Of a stretch of 64,000 nucleotides of DNA, positions 38,692 to 48,765 are shown piece after piece. Each line of letters begins with the position of its first letter. Position 1 is the stretch's first letter. The notes beneath the pieces are model-generated. The model was not told where the DNA came from. It did not search any database and was given only the letters and a program-made list of their open reading frames with translations. Made by a program: the position numbers and the translations under genes. Source of the DNA: an uncultured Flavobacteriaceae bacterium (GTDB lineage Bacteria; Bacteroidota; Bacteroidia; Flavobacteriales; Flavobacteriaceae); assembly GCA_905181625.1 (NCBI GenBank), contig CAJIYJ010000003.1, forward strand, positions 124,001 through 188,000, written 5' to 3'.

Positions 38692-40255
38692 ATAAATCTT
38701 CTTTTTTATAAATTCGTTCTTCTATTCTCCAGATAAATCCATTTAAAATTTTCTGATTTAACTCTATCTCGTTTTCAGGATAGACTTTACCCTCTGGGTT
38801 TGTAAAAAAAGTTATGTCTTCTATATTATTGTTTTTGATATTCATTAAAATTGAGCTACAAATTGCTTTATCTACTCCAATTAATTCGTTAGTTTTTTCA
38901 TCATACAAATGATATATCATTTCTGTATTTTGAATAAGGTTAATGTATTTCAGTTCGTTACTTAAGAATTTTCCATATAAATTAATACCCTTCATTTGAT
39001 TAAAATTATTAATACCTAATGTGTCTTTTTCTACTACAAATGCATTATTTAGAATTTTTAATGAGTCAAGTTCATTTGTTTTTATGTCTCGTAAAATATG
39101 TATTTCATCTCCAGTCATTTGACTTTCTCCATTCCAAATAATTGGATTTCTTTTTGACACTTCTTTTGAAGTTAGCACTTGCTTTTCTCTTTGACTTAAA
39201 TCTTTTTTAAGTAGTTTAGTTAATCCGCTTTTTTGATTAATAATTATTTTATCAGCTCTTCCGCTTAAATTTTTTTTAAAAAATCTAACATTATATCTAC
39301 CTTTAATAATTCTGTTTTCAGAAGGGCCAATAGCAAATAATGTATCTGCTTTTATATACAATGAATCCTTGTCCACCATTTTAATGACATATGATTTTTT
39401 GGTAATCATTGCCGAATCTAGAGCCTTGAATACTTCAGCATAATTTCCTTTAATTATAGTTTTGTTTATTGTGTCTAAAAGTTTAACATTTCTTGAGGCT
39501 GAAGCAAATTTCGTTATATCATTAAAAGTTAAGCTATCTCCGTTAATTTGTCGATTATCGTAATTTAGTTTAGAATTTTTAATAAAAAATCCATTTTTAT
39601 TCTTTGTGTCATAGAAACCTTTTTCACAATATATATCGTAATCTTTTCCAACAATTGTAGTAGGGCCATAGAAATATGCTTGTTCGGTTTTAGTTAAATA
39701 ATCTAACTTATTGGAGTTAATTTGATAATCTGGATTTTGAATTTCAACATCTTTAGCAAAAGAGTATTTAGATTTTTCTAAAAAATATTTTCCTTCAATA
39801 CTTTTAATAATCGTTAAGCTATCTTTAATTATCCCGCCATTCTGAAAAAATATTTCTTTTAAATTCCTGTCATGAAATAAAATTTTAGTTTTTAGGTTAG
39901 TGTTATTGTTATAAAAGTCAACATTACCTTTTGCTATAATTTTCCTTAGATTACCGTTGTAATCTAATCTATCACTATATAGTTTTATACTGTCTCCTTG
40001 TTTTATAACTACACTTCCATTGGCTTGAAATGAATTCTTTTCTTTATAAAAAAGAGCATAGTCTGACCAAATATTCATTCCATCGTGGAATAAATGAACT
40101 CTAATTTTATCATTTTTTTTTAAAATGTTAGCACCAGGATTTTGATTTTCATTTCTATCAAACGATCCTGCTTCTATTATCTTAATGATTTTTTTTTCTT
40201 GAGAAGAAATTAAATTTAAAAAGAATATTAATAGTATTGACAGGTAAATTTTCAA
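38681..40255 (-). CDS. OstA-like (LptA/LptD N-domain) exported protein
   Basis: 524 residues. A signal peptide (MKIYLSILLIFFLNLISSQ) precedes OstA/LptA-type beta-jellyroll repeats (SDRLDYNGNLRKIIAKGNVD, SNKLDYLTKTEQAYFYGPT, then DSLTFNDITKFASASRNV). The family bridges the periplasm for lipopolysaccharide transport; this long form is the Bacteroidetes version. The start codon is TTG. It sits between purA and the aminotransferase with 8 bases to purA. Confidence 0.85.
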   Translation of the reverse strand: MKIYLSILLIFFLNLISSQEKKIIKIIEAGSFDRNENQNPGANILKKNDKIRVHLFHDGMNIWSDYALFYKEKNSFQANGSVVIKQGDSIKLYSDRLDYNGNLRKIIAKGNVDFYNNNTNLKTKILFHDRNLKEIFFQNGGIIKDSLTIIKSIEGKYFLEKSKYSFAKDVEIQNPDYQINSNKLDYLTKTEQAYFYGPTTIVGKDYDIYCEKGFYDTKNKNGFFIKNSKLNYDNRQINGDSLTFNDITKFASASRNVKLLDTINKTIIKGNYAEVFKALDSAMITKKSYVIKMVDKDSLYIKADTLFAIGPSENRIIKGRYNVRFFKKNLSGRADKIIINQKSGLTKLLKKDLSQREKQVLTSKEVSKRNPIIWNGESQMTGDEIHILRDIKTNELDSLKILNNAFVVEKDTLGINNFNQMKGINLYGKFLSNELKYINLIQNTEMIYHLYDEKTNELIGVDKAICSSILMNIKNNNIEDITFFTNPEGKVYPENEIELNQKILNGFIWRIEERIYKKEDLFEF

Positions 40256-40263
40256 TTTTTTTA

Positions 40264-41535
40264 TTATCGAATTATAGTTTGTGTTCTATTTGGTCCAACA
40301 GAAATAATAGATATTGGCACGTTTAATTCATTTTCCAAAAAAGAAACATAGTCCATGAATGTTTTAGGTAGAAGGTTTTCTTTTTGAATTTCACTTATAT
40401 CCTCTTTCCATCCTTCAAATTCAGTATAAATTGGTTTTAGATCCTCTGTGTCAACTGTAAATGGGAAATGACTTATTATAGATCCATTATAGTTGTATTC
40501 TGTGCAGACTTTTATAGTTTTAAATCCCGATAGTACATCTCCTTTCATCATCATTAATTTAGTTACTCCATTAATTTTGACTGCATATTTTAAAGCTACT
40601 AGATCTAGCCATCCGCATCTTCTTGCTCTTCCTGTAGTTGCCCCAACCTCATTACCTACCTTACTCATTCTTTCAGCATTTTTGTCAAATAATTCAGTAG
40701 GAAATGGTCCACTTCCAACTCTTGTTGTATAAGCCTTAAAAATACCAAAAACATCTTTTATTTTGTTTGGTGGAACTCCTAAGCCTGTACATGCTCCAGC
40801 AGCAGTGGTGTTTGAAGATGTCACAAATGGATATGTTCCAAAGTCAATATCTAAAAGAGATCCTTGGGCTCCTTCAGCAAGAATATTCTTCCCCTCATCC
40901 AATTGATTGAAAATATAATTTTCACTATCAATAAATGGAATTTTTTTTAAATTTTCAATAGCATTAAAAAAATCTGTTTCTAATTCTTTTAAATTGTATT
41001 GAAGATTTACGTTGTAGTTTTTAATCATGTGCTCATGCTTATTGGCTAACTTTCTGTACTTGGATATCCAGTTTTCAAGTTCAATGTCACCAATTCTAAT
41101 TCCGTTTCTTCCAGTCTTATCCATGTAAGTTGGACCTATTCCCTTTAAAGTAGAGCCTATTTTTGATTTACCTTTTGATAATTCAGAGGCCGCATCTAGT
41201 AGTCTGTGTGTTGGAAGTATTAGGTGTGCTTTTCTAGAAATACATAAAGATGATTTGAAATCAATTTTAAAAGGTTCTAGTTTTTCAATTTCTTTTTGAA
41301 AAATAACAGGATCAATTACAACACCATTTCCTATAAGATTCATAGAATTTTTATGAAATATACCAGATGGAATAGTATGAAGTACATGTTTTATTCCATC
41401 AAATTCTAATGTGTGACCTGCATTTGGACCACCTTGAAACCTAGCAATTATATCATAATTGTTTGTTAAAAAATCAACTATTTTCCCCTTCCCTTCATCT
41501 CCCCATTGTAATCCTAGTAGTAAATCAACCTTCAT
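40264..41535 (-). CDS. purA: Adenylosuccinate synthetase
   Basis: PurA (423 aa) makes adenylosuccinate from IMP, Asp and GTP. Motifs: LLGLQWGDEGKGKIVDFL, RFQGGPNAGHTLEFDG with the catalytic His, GIGPTYMDKTGRNGIR, LAEGAQGSLLDIDFGTYPFV and TTGRARRCGWLD. Complete. Co-directional with fur and the OstA-like gene. Confidence 0.97.
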   Translation of the reverse strand: MKVDLLLGLQWGDEGKGKIVDFLTNNYDIIARFQGGPNAGHTLEFDGIKHVLHTIPSGIFHKNSMNLIGNGVVIDPVIFQKEIEKLEPFKIDFKSSLCISRKAHLILPTHRLLDAASELSKGKSKIGSTLKGIGPTYMDKTGRNGIRIGDIELENWISKYRKLANKHEHMIKNYNVNLQYNLKELETDFFNAIENLKKIPFIDSENYIFNQLDEGKNILAEGAQGSLLDIDFGTYPFVTSSNTTAAGACTGLGVPPNKIKDVFGIFKAYTTRVGSGPFPTELFDKNAERMSKVGNEVGATTGRARRCGWLDLVALKYAVKINGVTKLMMMKGDVLSGFKTIKVCTEYNYNGSIISHFPFTVDTEDLKPIYTEFEGWKEDISEIQKENLLPKTFMDYVSFLENELNVPISIISVGPNRTQTIIR

Positions 41536-41549
41536 ATTATTTTAATTTA

Positions 41550-41996
41550 TTATTTCTTATTCTTATTTGAAGTTCCATAAAAATAAAGAGAATGATTATG
41601 AATCTCTATATCAAATATTTCTTCAATATTTTTTTTAATTGATTGTATTCTGGGGTCACAGAACTCTTTAACTTCTCCAGTATCAGTTAGGATTACGTGA
41701 TCATGTTGATGGTCAAAATAAGATTTCTCATACTGGGATTGGTTAGATCCAAACTGATGTTTTCTTACTAGCTTACATTCTAAAAGTAGTTCTATTGTAT
41801 TGTACAAAGTAGCTCTACTGACTCTATAATTCTTGTCCTTCATTTTAACGTAAAGCGACTCTATATCAAAATGTTCAGAAGAATTATAAATTTCATGAAG
41901 AATAGCAAATCTTTCAGGCGTTTTACGGTGTGTTTTTAAATCTAAAAATTTTGTAAAAACATCTTTTACAATTTCTTGATTTTTTTCTTTTTCCAT
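41550..41996 (-). CDS. Fur family transcriptional regulator
   Basis: 148 residues: winged helix at about 15-85 ([20 protein letters not shown] is the recognition region) and a C-terminal dimerisation domain with metal-binding His residues ([15 protein letters not shown], then EFCDPRI and HNHSLYFYG). The structural CxxC zinc motif of E. coli Fur is missing, as I recall for Bacteroidetes Fur proteins. It may be iron- or peroxide-responsive; I cannot decide which. Confidence 0.9.
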   Translation of the reverse strand: MEKEKNQEIVKDVFTKFLDLKTHRKTPERFAILHEIYNSSEHFDIESLYVKMKDKNYRVSRATLYNTIELLLECKLVRKHQFGSNQSQYEKSYFDHQHDHVILTDTGEVKEFCDPRIQSIKKNIEEIFDIEIHNHSLYFYGTSNKNKK

Positions 41997-42029
41997 ATTA
42001 CTAAATTAAACTAAAATAACTATGAATTA

Positions 42030-44231
42030 CTATTCTCTAATGACCTTTTCAATTCCATTAATTTTTCTTAATCTTTGAATAAGTTTATTAAGAATATTTT
42101 TTGTTTTAACCTTCAAAGTGATTTTTCCAGAAAAGGTATTTCCTTCTGTGTCAAAACTCATTTTTTGCATATTAATATTTAAACTATTAGAAATCAATTT
42201 AGTGATTTCATTAACAATTCCTAAATTATCAATACCAGAAATAGTTATCGCAGAACTGAACTCTTCTTGACTAGAATCAATCCATTTTGATTTAATAATT
42301 CTGTATGCGAATTTTGATTGTAAACTTATTGAGTTTAAACAATCTTGTTTATGAATTTTAATACCTTCATTAATAGTAATAAATCCAAAAACATCATCAC
42401 CTGGAATTGGGTTACAGCATTTAGCGATTGAAAAATCTAGTTTTTCTTCTTCATTTCCAAAAACAATCTGATCAAAATTGGACCTGACTTCATCTTCTAA
42501 ATGGTTGATTTCTTTTTTAGTAGTTAGTCTTTTTTTGAAAAAATTTATGAATCTATTATTATTGGAGGCAGCAAACTGTTTTAATGCAACATTGTCTATT
42601 TTCCCTATACCCACTCTGTAAAATAAATCAAGACTAGTTTTTAATTTAAAGTAATTTCCTAAATCATTTACACTTTTTTCGTTAAATTTAATTTTTAACT
42701 GTTTTAATTTCCTTCTTAGAATTTCCTTTCCATCTTCAGCTAATATTTTTTTTTCTTCTTTTAAAGCAGATCGTATTTTTGATTTAGCTCTCGATGTTTT
42801 CACATAGTCCAACCAGTTTGATGATGGTTTTGTTTTATCGGATTTAATTATTTCTATTTGATCTCCACTTTTCAGTTCAAGGCTTAACGGGACTATTTTC
42901 CCATTCACTTTAATTCCTCTTGTTTTTAATCCCAATTCTGTATGAATACTAAAGGCAAAGTCTAGTGCGCTAGATCCTTTTGGTAATGATTTTAAATCTC
43001 CTTCGGGAGTAAAGACGAATATTTCAGTTGAATATAGGTTTAACTTAAAATCTTCAACAAAGTCTAAAGCACTTGTATCTGAATTTTCCAGCACTTCTTG
43101 AAGCCTGTTTAGCCACCCTTCTAGCCCGTTATCAGTTTGTTTTCCCTGCTTATACATGTAATGAGCTGCATATCCTTTTTCAGCTATTTCATGCATCCTT
43201 TCAGATCTTATCTGAACTTCTACCCATTTTGAACCAGGGCCAACAACAGTAATATGTAAAGCCTCATAGCCATTAGATCTAGGTGAGGTTATCCAATCTC
43301 TTAGCCTTAGCGGATTTGGAGTATAATAATCTGTGATTATTGAATATATCTTCCAAGCTATAAACTTTTCATTTTCATTTTCAGATTTATAAACTATCCT
43401 AATAGCGAACTTATCATAGATTTCTTCAAATGATATATTCTTTTTAAGAATTTTGTCTTTTATAGAATAAATAGACTTAGGTCTCCCACTAATTTTAAAT
43501 TTTAAATCTTGTTTTTTTAATTTTTCGTTAATTCTTCTTGAAAAACTTCTAATGTATTTATCTTGCTGATCTTTAGTCTGTTCAATTTTATTTTTTATTT
43601 CGTTAAAAACATCTGGTTCTGTATACTTTAACCCTAGATCTTCTAATTCTGATTTAACATCATAAAGACCAATTCTATGAGCTATTGGAGCATAAATATA
43701 TAAAGTTTCAGAAGCAATTTTAATTTGTTTTTCAACAGGCATTGCATCTAAAGTTTGCATATTGTGAAGTCTGTCGGCTATTTTGATCAAAATAACTCTA
43801 ACATCATCATTAAGAGTTAGCAGCATTTTTCTAAAATTCTCAGCTTGTAAAGAAACATCTTTCTCTTTCTTTAGTTTAGAGATCTTTGTTAACCCAACGA
43901 CTATTTTACATATAGTTTTACCAAATAATTTTTCAATTTTTTTAGCATCATATTCGGTGTCTTCAATTACATCATGCAAAAGAGCTGACGCTATACATGT
44001 TGCATCTAAACCAATTTTAGAAGCGACTATCTTAGCGACTGCAATTGGATGAAACACATAAGGTTCCCCTGATTTTCTTCTTTGATTTTTATGTGCATCA
44101 ACAGAGATATTAAATGCCAATCTAATTAACTTCCTGTCATCTTTAGACAACGACTGGTAGCTAATTTTAAGTAATTCTTTATACTCCTTAGCAATTAAAT
44201 TATTTTCCTCAAATGAATCTGTTACTATCAC
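42030..44231 (-). CDS. Bifunctional (p)ppGpp synthetase/hydrolase (Rel/SpoT)
   Basis: 733 residues with the full Rel order: HD hydrolase (HPIAVAKIVASKIG, ASALLHDVIEDTEYD, IKIADRLHNMQTL), synthetase (DKFAIRIVY, RLRDWITSPRSNGYEALHI), TGS domain from about 395 (VFTPEGDLKSLPKGSSALDF), a zinc-finger/CC region (AKCCNPIPGDDVFGFIT) and a C-terminal ACT domain. Both catalytic halves look intact, so it is probably bifunctional. The start codon is GTG. Confidence 0.95.
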   Translation of the reverse strand: MIVTDSFEENNLIAKEYKELLKISYQSLSKDDRKLIRLAFNISVDAHKNQRRKSGEPYVFHPIAVAKIVASKIGLDATCIASALLHDVIEDTEYDAKKIEKLFGKTICKIVVGLTKISKLKKEKDVSLQAENFRKMLLTLNDDVRVILIKIADRLHNMQTLDAMPVEKQIKIASETLYIYAPIAHRIGLYDVKSELEDLGLKYTEPDVFNEIKNKIEQTKDQQDKYIRSFSRRINEKLKKQDLKFKISGRPKSIYSIKDKILKKNISFEEIYDKFAIRIVYKSENENEKFIAWKIYSIITDYYTPNPLRLRDWITSPRSNGYEALHITVVGPGSKWVEVQIRSERMHEIAEKGYAAHYMYKQGKQTDNGLEGWLNRLQEVLENSDTSALDFVEDFKLNLYSTEIFVFTPEGDLKSLPKGSSALDFAFSIHTELGLKTRGIKVNGKIVPLSLELKSGDQIEIIKSDKTKPSSNWLDYVKTSRAKSKIRSALKEEKKILAEDGKEILRRKLKQLKIKFNEKSVNDLGNYFKLKTSLDLFYRVGIGKIDNVALKQFAASNNNRFINFFKKRLTTKKEINHLEDEVRSNFDQIVFGNEEEKLDFSIAKCCNPIPGDDVFGFITINEGIKIHKQDCLNSISLQSKFAYRIIKSKWIDSSQEEFSSAITISGIDNLGIVNEITKLISNSLNINMQKMSFDTEGNTFSGKITLKVKTKNILNKLIQRLRKINGIEKVIRE

Positions 44232-44261
44232 TATTTAAAATTACTCAAAAAAATCAAGTAA

Positions 44262-45494
44262 TTATAATCTAGTTATTCTTTCAAATAGGGTAGGGTGTGA
44301 GTAGTGCCACCAAACATATTTTGGATGTGGAGTTAAGTTACTTAAGCTGTCTTTAGATAGTATTTTTAGTGCCTTTAATAAATGTATTCCATCAAAAGTT
44401 TTTTTAGCATATTCATCTGCTTGAAATTCAAATTTCCTTGAAAACACATTAAAAATTAATGAAAATAATTCAGAAATTGGAGTATATAATATAGAGAAAG
44501 TGATTAAACCTATGTGAAAACTGTGATTTGTTACGCCTAGTGCTTCAGAAAAAATAGGTTGAAATATAAATAATGAAAGAATGTAAAGCATAATTCCTGT
44601 TTGGAATACAGAGAAAATTAGATTGAAAATTATGTGATTTTTCTTGTAATGACCAATTTCATGTGCTATAACAGAAATGATTTGATTGTTACTTAGCTTA
44701 GTAATTAATGTATCGTATAATGTCACTCTTTTTTGTTTTCCAAATCCAGAAAAATAAGCGTTAGCCTTTGTTGATCTTTTGGAGCCGTCTATCACAAAAA
44801 TATTACTTAAATCAAATCCAGTTTTTTTCGCATATTTTTCAATTTCAGTTCTTAATTCGCCATTTTCAAGTTTACTTTGTTTATTGAAAAGAGGAACAAT
44901 AATCTGAGCGTATAATCCATTAATTAGTACAGAAAGTCCTGTCATGAAAACCCAAGCCACAATCCAGAATTTTTCTCCAATTAATTCAAACTGAAATATT
45001 ATAAAACTTAAAATACCTCCGCCAAATAGTATAGTTAGTATCCAGGATTTTATTTTGTCAAAAATAAAAGTCTTGGCGTTAGTTTTATTAAAACCGTACT
45101 TTTCTTCTATTATAAAAGTAAAATAAATTGAAAATGGTAGATTTATTATTTCATTCGCAAAAAATATTATTCCGAAAAAAAATAAACTTATTAATATAGA
45201 TGAATCAAAATAATTTCTGCTAAAATTATCTAATATCAAAAATCCGTCAAGATAGAAAAATAATAAAATTGTAGTTAGACTAAATATCCTTGAGTATTTA
45301 GTGAATTCATATTGAGTTTTTTTATAATCTTGTGATTTTAAATATTTTTCTTCATCATAAACATCAGAAAGAATTTCTGGAACTTTATTTTCAAAATGTG
45401 TTGAGTTTAAAAAATCTAAAAACGAGTCTTTTAAAAAATTGAAAATTATAATTGAAATAAGAATAACAAAAAGAGAACCTGGACTAACTGACAT
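44262..45494 (-). CDS. M48 family membrane metalloprotease (Ste24-like)
   Basis: 410 residues, about 7 TM helices. The zinc site is VIAHEIGHYKKNHI (HExxH), with the third ligand Glu in SRKFEFQADEYAKK, and the end has WHYSHPTLFERITRL. This is the pattern of Ste24/CAAX-type proteases, which in bacteria degrade or process membrane proteins. Overlaps the SpoU gene by 11 bases. Confidence 0.9.
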   Translation of the reverse strand: MSVSPGSLFVILISIIIFNFLKDSFLDFLNSTHFENKVPEILSDVYDEEKYLKSQDYKKTQYEFTKYSRIFSLTTILLFFYLDGFLILDNFSRNYFDSSILISLFFFGIIFFANEIINLPFSIYFTFIIEEKYGFNKTNAKTFIFDKIKSWILTILFGGGILSFIIFQFELIGEKFWIVAWVFMTGLSVLINGLYAQIIVPLFNKQSKLENGELRTEIEKYAKKTGFDLSNIFVIDGSKRSTKANAYFSGFGKQKRVTLYDTLITKLSNNQIISVIAHEIGHYKKNHIIFNLIFSVFQTGIMLYILSLFIFQPIFSEALGVTNHSFHIGLITFSILYTPISELFSLIFNVFSRKFEFQADEYAKKTFDGIHLLKALKILSKDSLSNLTPHPKYVWWHYSHPTLFERITRL

Positions 45495-46281
45495 TTCTTT
45501 GTTTTAAGGCTTCAAATATAACAATTGCAGCACTAACTGATAAGTTTAATGAATCCATTTTACCCTTCATAGGAATTTTAATAAGTTTAGTTGATTTTAA
45601 GGCCCATTCGTTTGTTAATGAAGATGATTCAGTGCCTACTACAATTGCACAAGATCCTTTATAGTCTACTGAAGTGAAATCAATACTTTTTTTAATAAAA
45701 GTAGAGTATATTTTTATTTTGTTTTTTAACAAATAACCTATTACCTCACTAGAGCTTCCAGTAGCTATATTGGATGTAAAGACACTTCCTAGACTCGATC
45801 TAATGATATTAGGGTTAAATAATTCAGTTCTTGGGTTTGCAATTATAACAGCATTAATTCCAGCTGCATCTGCAGTTCTTAAAATTGCACCAATATTTCC
45901 AGGTTTTTCAGGAGATTCAGCAACTAGTATAAATGGATTTTTAGGCAAAATCAAATCTTTTAAATCAAAACTTTTAGATTTAACTAATGCAAGTAATCCT
46001 TCTCCCTTTTCTTTATATGACAGTTGCTTGTAGAGACTTAAAGAGAAGTCTGTAGTGTTAGTATTTAAAGAGATTTTATTTGTAAAAAGTAAATTTTCCT
46101 CAGATAATATTTCTGAGCAAATAAATAATTCTATAAAATGAAATTTTTCTTCAAAACAAATTTTTATTTCTTTAACTCCCTCAACTACGAATGATTGTGA
46201 GTCTTTTCTACTTTTTGCTTTCGACAACAGTTTTTTAATATTTTTAAATAAAATGTTGCTTTTACTTTCTATATATTTCAA
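45484..46281 (-). CDS. SpoU/TrmH family RNA 2'-O-methyltransferase
   Basis: 265 residues with a substrate-binding N-terminal domain (SFVVEGVKEIKI) and the SPOUT knot: motif 1 PEKPGNIGAILRTADAAG, then RSSLGSVFT, VVGTESSSLTNEW and IPMKGKMDSLNLSVSAAIV. It methylates rRNA or tRNA ribose; the exact target cannot be told. The start is TTG. First gene of the leftward M48-rel block. Confidence 0.9.
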   Translation of the reverse strand: MKYIESKSNILFKNIKKLLSKAKSRKDSQSFVVEGVKEIKICFEEKFHFIELFICSEILSEENLLFTNKISLNTNTTDFSLSLYKQLSYKEKGEGLLALVKSKSFDLKDLILPKNPFILVAESPEKPGNIGAILRTADAAGINAVIIANPRTELFNPNIIRSSLGSVFTSNIATGSSSEVIGYLLKNKIKIYSTFIKKSIDFTSVDYKGSCAIVVGTESSSLTNEWALKSTKLIKIPMKGKMDSLNLSVSAAIVIFEALKQRNVS

Positions 46282-46391
46282 AATAATTTCAAGAATTAAG
46301 ATCTAAAATATAATAATATTTTAATATCTTTTTTAAAATTGTCTAATTTGCGCAATAATCATATTTTTATCAACTTAAATACTTTAAAAAA

Positions 46392-47621
46392 ATGAATGAT
46401 TCATTATCAAATAATTTTATTGAATTAGAAGAAAAATATGGAGCTCATAATTATCATCCTCTTCCTGTTGTTTTGAAAAAAGGAGAAGGTGTTTATGTTT
46501 GGGATGTAGAGGGTGAGAAATATTTTGATTTTTTATCTGCTTATTCGGCCGTTAATCAAGGCCATTGTCATCCCAAGATAATAAAGGCATTAATTGACCA
46601 AGCCTCTACTCTTACTCTCACATCAAGAGCTTTTCATAATGATATTTTAGGTGAATATGAGAAGTTTATAACTGAATTTTTCGGATATGATAAAGTCTTG
46701 CCAATGAATACCGGCGTTGAAGGTGGAGAGACTGCTGTTAAATTAGCTAGAAAGTGGGGCTATTTAAGTAAAGGTATTCCTAAAAACAAGGGAAAAATAA
46801 TTTTTGTTCAAGGTAATTTTTGGGGAAGAACATTAGCTGCTATTTCTTCTTCGGATGATCCTTTAAGTACTAATGATTTTGGCCCATTTATGCCTGGATA
46901 TGAAATCATCCCTTATAATGATTTGAGTTCATTAGAAGAATCTCTCAAAGACCCTAATGTAGCTGCATTTATGGTTGAACCTATCCAGGGTGAGGCAGGG
47001 GTAGTGGTTCCTGATGATGATTATTTATTTAAAGCCTATGAGTTATGTAAAAAAAATAATGTTTTATTTATTGCTGATGAAGTTCAAACCGGAATCGCCA
47101 GAACTGGAAAATTGATTTGTTGTGATCATCATGGATTTAAACCTGACATATTAATTTTAGGAAAAGCACTTTCTGGAGGAGTGTTTCCTGTTTCTGCAGT
47201 TTTATCTTCTAATGAGGTTATGTTAATGATAAAGCCAGGTGAACATGGTTCTACTTTTGGAGGAAACCCTTTGGGTTGTAAAGTCGCAATGGCAGCTTTA
47301 AGTGTAATTAAAGATGAAAATTTATCTAAAAATTCCGAATTAATGGGGAACTATTTTAGAGAAAAATTAAATAAATATATTATAAAAAGTAAAATCATTA
47401 ATTTAGTAAGAGGAAAAGGTTTGTTAAATGCTATTGTAATTAATGATCACGAAGAAAGCAATACAGCCTGGGATATTTGTCTAAGATTAAAAGAGAATGG
47501 TTTGCTAGCTAAGCCAACTCATGGAAATATTATAAGGTTTGCACCTCCTTTAATCATTAACAAAAATCAAATAGATCAAGCTGTTGGCATTATAATTAAA
47601 TCAGTTAAAGGTTATGAATAA
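46392..47621 (+). CDS. rocD: Ornithine aminotransferase
   Basis: 409 residues, class III PLP transaminase. Features: the opening [18 protein letters not shown], which is characteristic of ornithine aminotransferases, [50 protein letters not shown] and the PLP Lys in [10 protein letters not shown]. It converts ornithine to glutamate semialdehyde. Overlaps the next start by 8 bases. Confidence 0.94.
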   Translation: MNDSLSNNFIELEEKYGAHNYHPLPVVLKKGEGVYVWDVEGEKYFDFLSAYSAVNQGHCHPKIIKALIDQASTLTLTSRAFHNDILGEYEKFITEFFGYDKVLPMNTGVEGGETAVKLARKWGYLSKGIPKNKGKIIFVQGNFWGRTLAAISSSDDPLSTNDFGPFMPGYEIIPYNDLSSLEESLKDPNVAAFMVEPIQGEAGVVVPDDDYLFKAYELCKKNNVLFIADEVQTGIARTGKLICCDHHGFKPDILILGKALSGGVFPVSAVLSSNEVMLMIKPGEHGSTFGGNPLGCKVAMAALSVIKDENLSKNSELMGNYFREKLNKYIIKSKIINLVRGKGLLNAIVINDHEESNTAWDICLRLKENGLLAKPTHGNIIRFAPPLIINKNQIDQAVGIIIKSVKGYE

Positions 47622-48765
47622 AATATACTTTGATAATGCTGCAACCACTAAAATGGATTCATCTGTCATTGAAGTTATGAGTTCAGTAATGATTGAGAAT
47701 TACGGAAACCCTTCGTCAACTCATAGTTTTGGAAGAGCTTCAAGAACTATTGTTGAAAAAGCTAGAAAATCTATTGCAAATGAACTGAATGTAACTCCAA
47801 ATGAAATTTTTTTTACGTCTGGCGGTACAGAAGGAGATAATACAATTTTAGTTTCTGCAGTAAGAGATTTAGGAGTAAAGACAATTATAACTTCGAAAAT
47901 TGAACATAAAGCCGTTTTAAATGTAGTTGAGCTTCTAGCAAAAACAAGCTTAGTTAATGTCGTTTATGTTAAATTATCTGAAAATGGAATTATTGATTAT
48001 GATGATTTAGAGAAGATTATTAATGATGATAATTCTAAAAAATTAATTTCTTTAATGCATGTTAATAATGAAATTGGAACTCTACTTGATTTAAAAAAAA
48101 TTTCTGATTTATGTGAAAAATATGATGTTTTTTTTCATTCTGATACTGTACAGACAATTGGAAAATATAAAATAGATTTATCAGAAATTAACATTGATTT
48201 TATTGTAGGTTCTGCTCATAAGTTTCACGGTCCAAAAGGAATAGGGTTTACCTACGTGAATAAAAAAAACAAACTAATGCCTCTAGTTGTTGGTGGAAGT
48301 CAAGAAAGGGGAATGAGAGCAGGTACAGAAGCTGTGCATAATATTTCTGGAATGGAAAAAGCATTTTTACTTTCTTATTTAAATCTAGAGAATAATAAAA
48401 AACATATTTTTGAAATAAAAACATATTTTATAAATCAGATTAAAGAAAAATTACCAAACATCAAGTTTAATGGTAATTGTGATTCTAATGATTCTAGCAC
48501 CTATACTATTTTAAACTTATGTTTACCAGTCCCAAAAGAAAAATCTGTTCTACTTGAATTTAATTTAGATTTAAAAGGTATTGCTTGTTCTAGAGGAAGT
48601 GCTTGTCAGTCAGGAAGTTCACAAGGTTCACATGTTTTAAATAATATTTTATCTAAAGATGATTTAAATAAGCCTTCTATAAGATTTTCTTTTTCTCAAT
48701 TCAATAACAAAAAGCAGGTTGATATTGTTATTGATGTATTAAAGACTTTTATAAGTTGTAATTAA
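47614..48765 (+). CDS. Cysteine desulfurase (NifS/IscS family)
   Basis: 383 residues. PLP enzyme releasing sulfur from Cys. The opening [15 protein letters not shown], the TSGGTEGDN motif, [12 protein letters not shown], the PLP Lys in [11 protein letters not shown] and the active Cys in the loop [17 protein letters not shown] are present, which fits IscS/NifS rather than SufS. It could supply MnmA and Fe-S clusters. Translationally coupled to rocD. Confidence 0.93.
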   Translation: MNKIYFDNAATTKMDSSVIEVMSSVMIENYGNPSSTHSFGRASRTIVEKARKSIANELNVTPNEIFFTSGGTEGDNTILVSAVRDLGVKTIITSKIEHKAVLNVVELLAKTSLVNVVYVKLSENGIIDYDDLEKIINDDNSKKLISLMHVNNEIGTLLDLKKISDLCEKYDVFFHSDTVQTIGKYKIDLSEINIDFIVGSAHKFHGPKGIGFTYVNKKNKLMPLVVGGSQERGMRAGTEAVHNISGMEKAFLLSYLNLENNKKHIFEIKTYFINQIKEKLPNIKFNGNCDSNDSSTYTILNLCLPVPKEKSVLLEFNLDLKGIACSRGSACQSGSSQGSHVLNNILSKDDLNKPSIRFSFSQFNNKKQVDIVIDVLKTFISCN

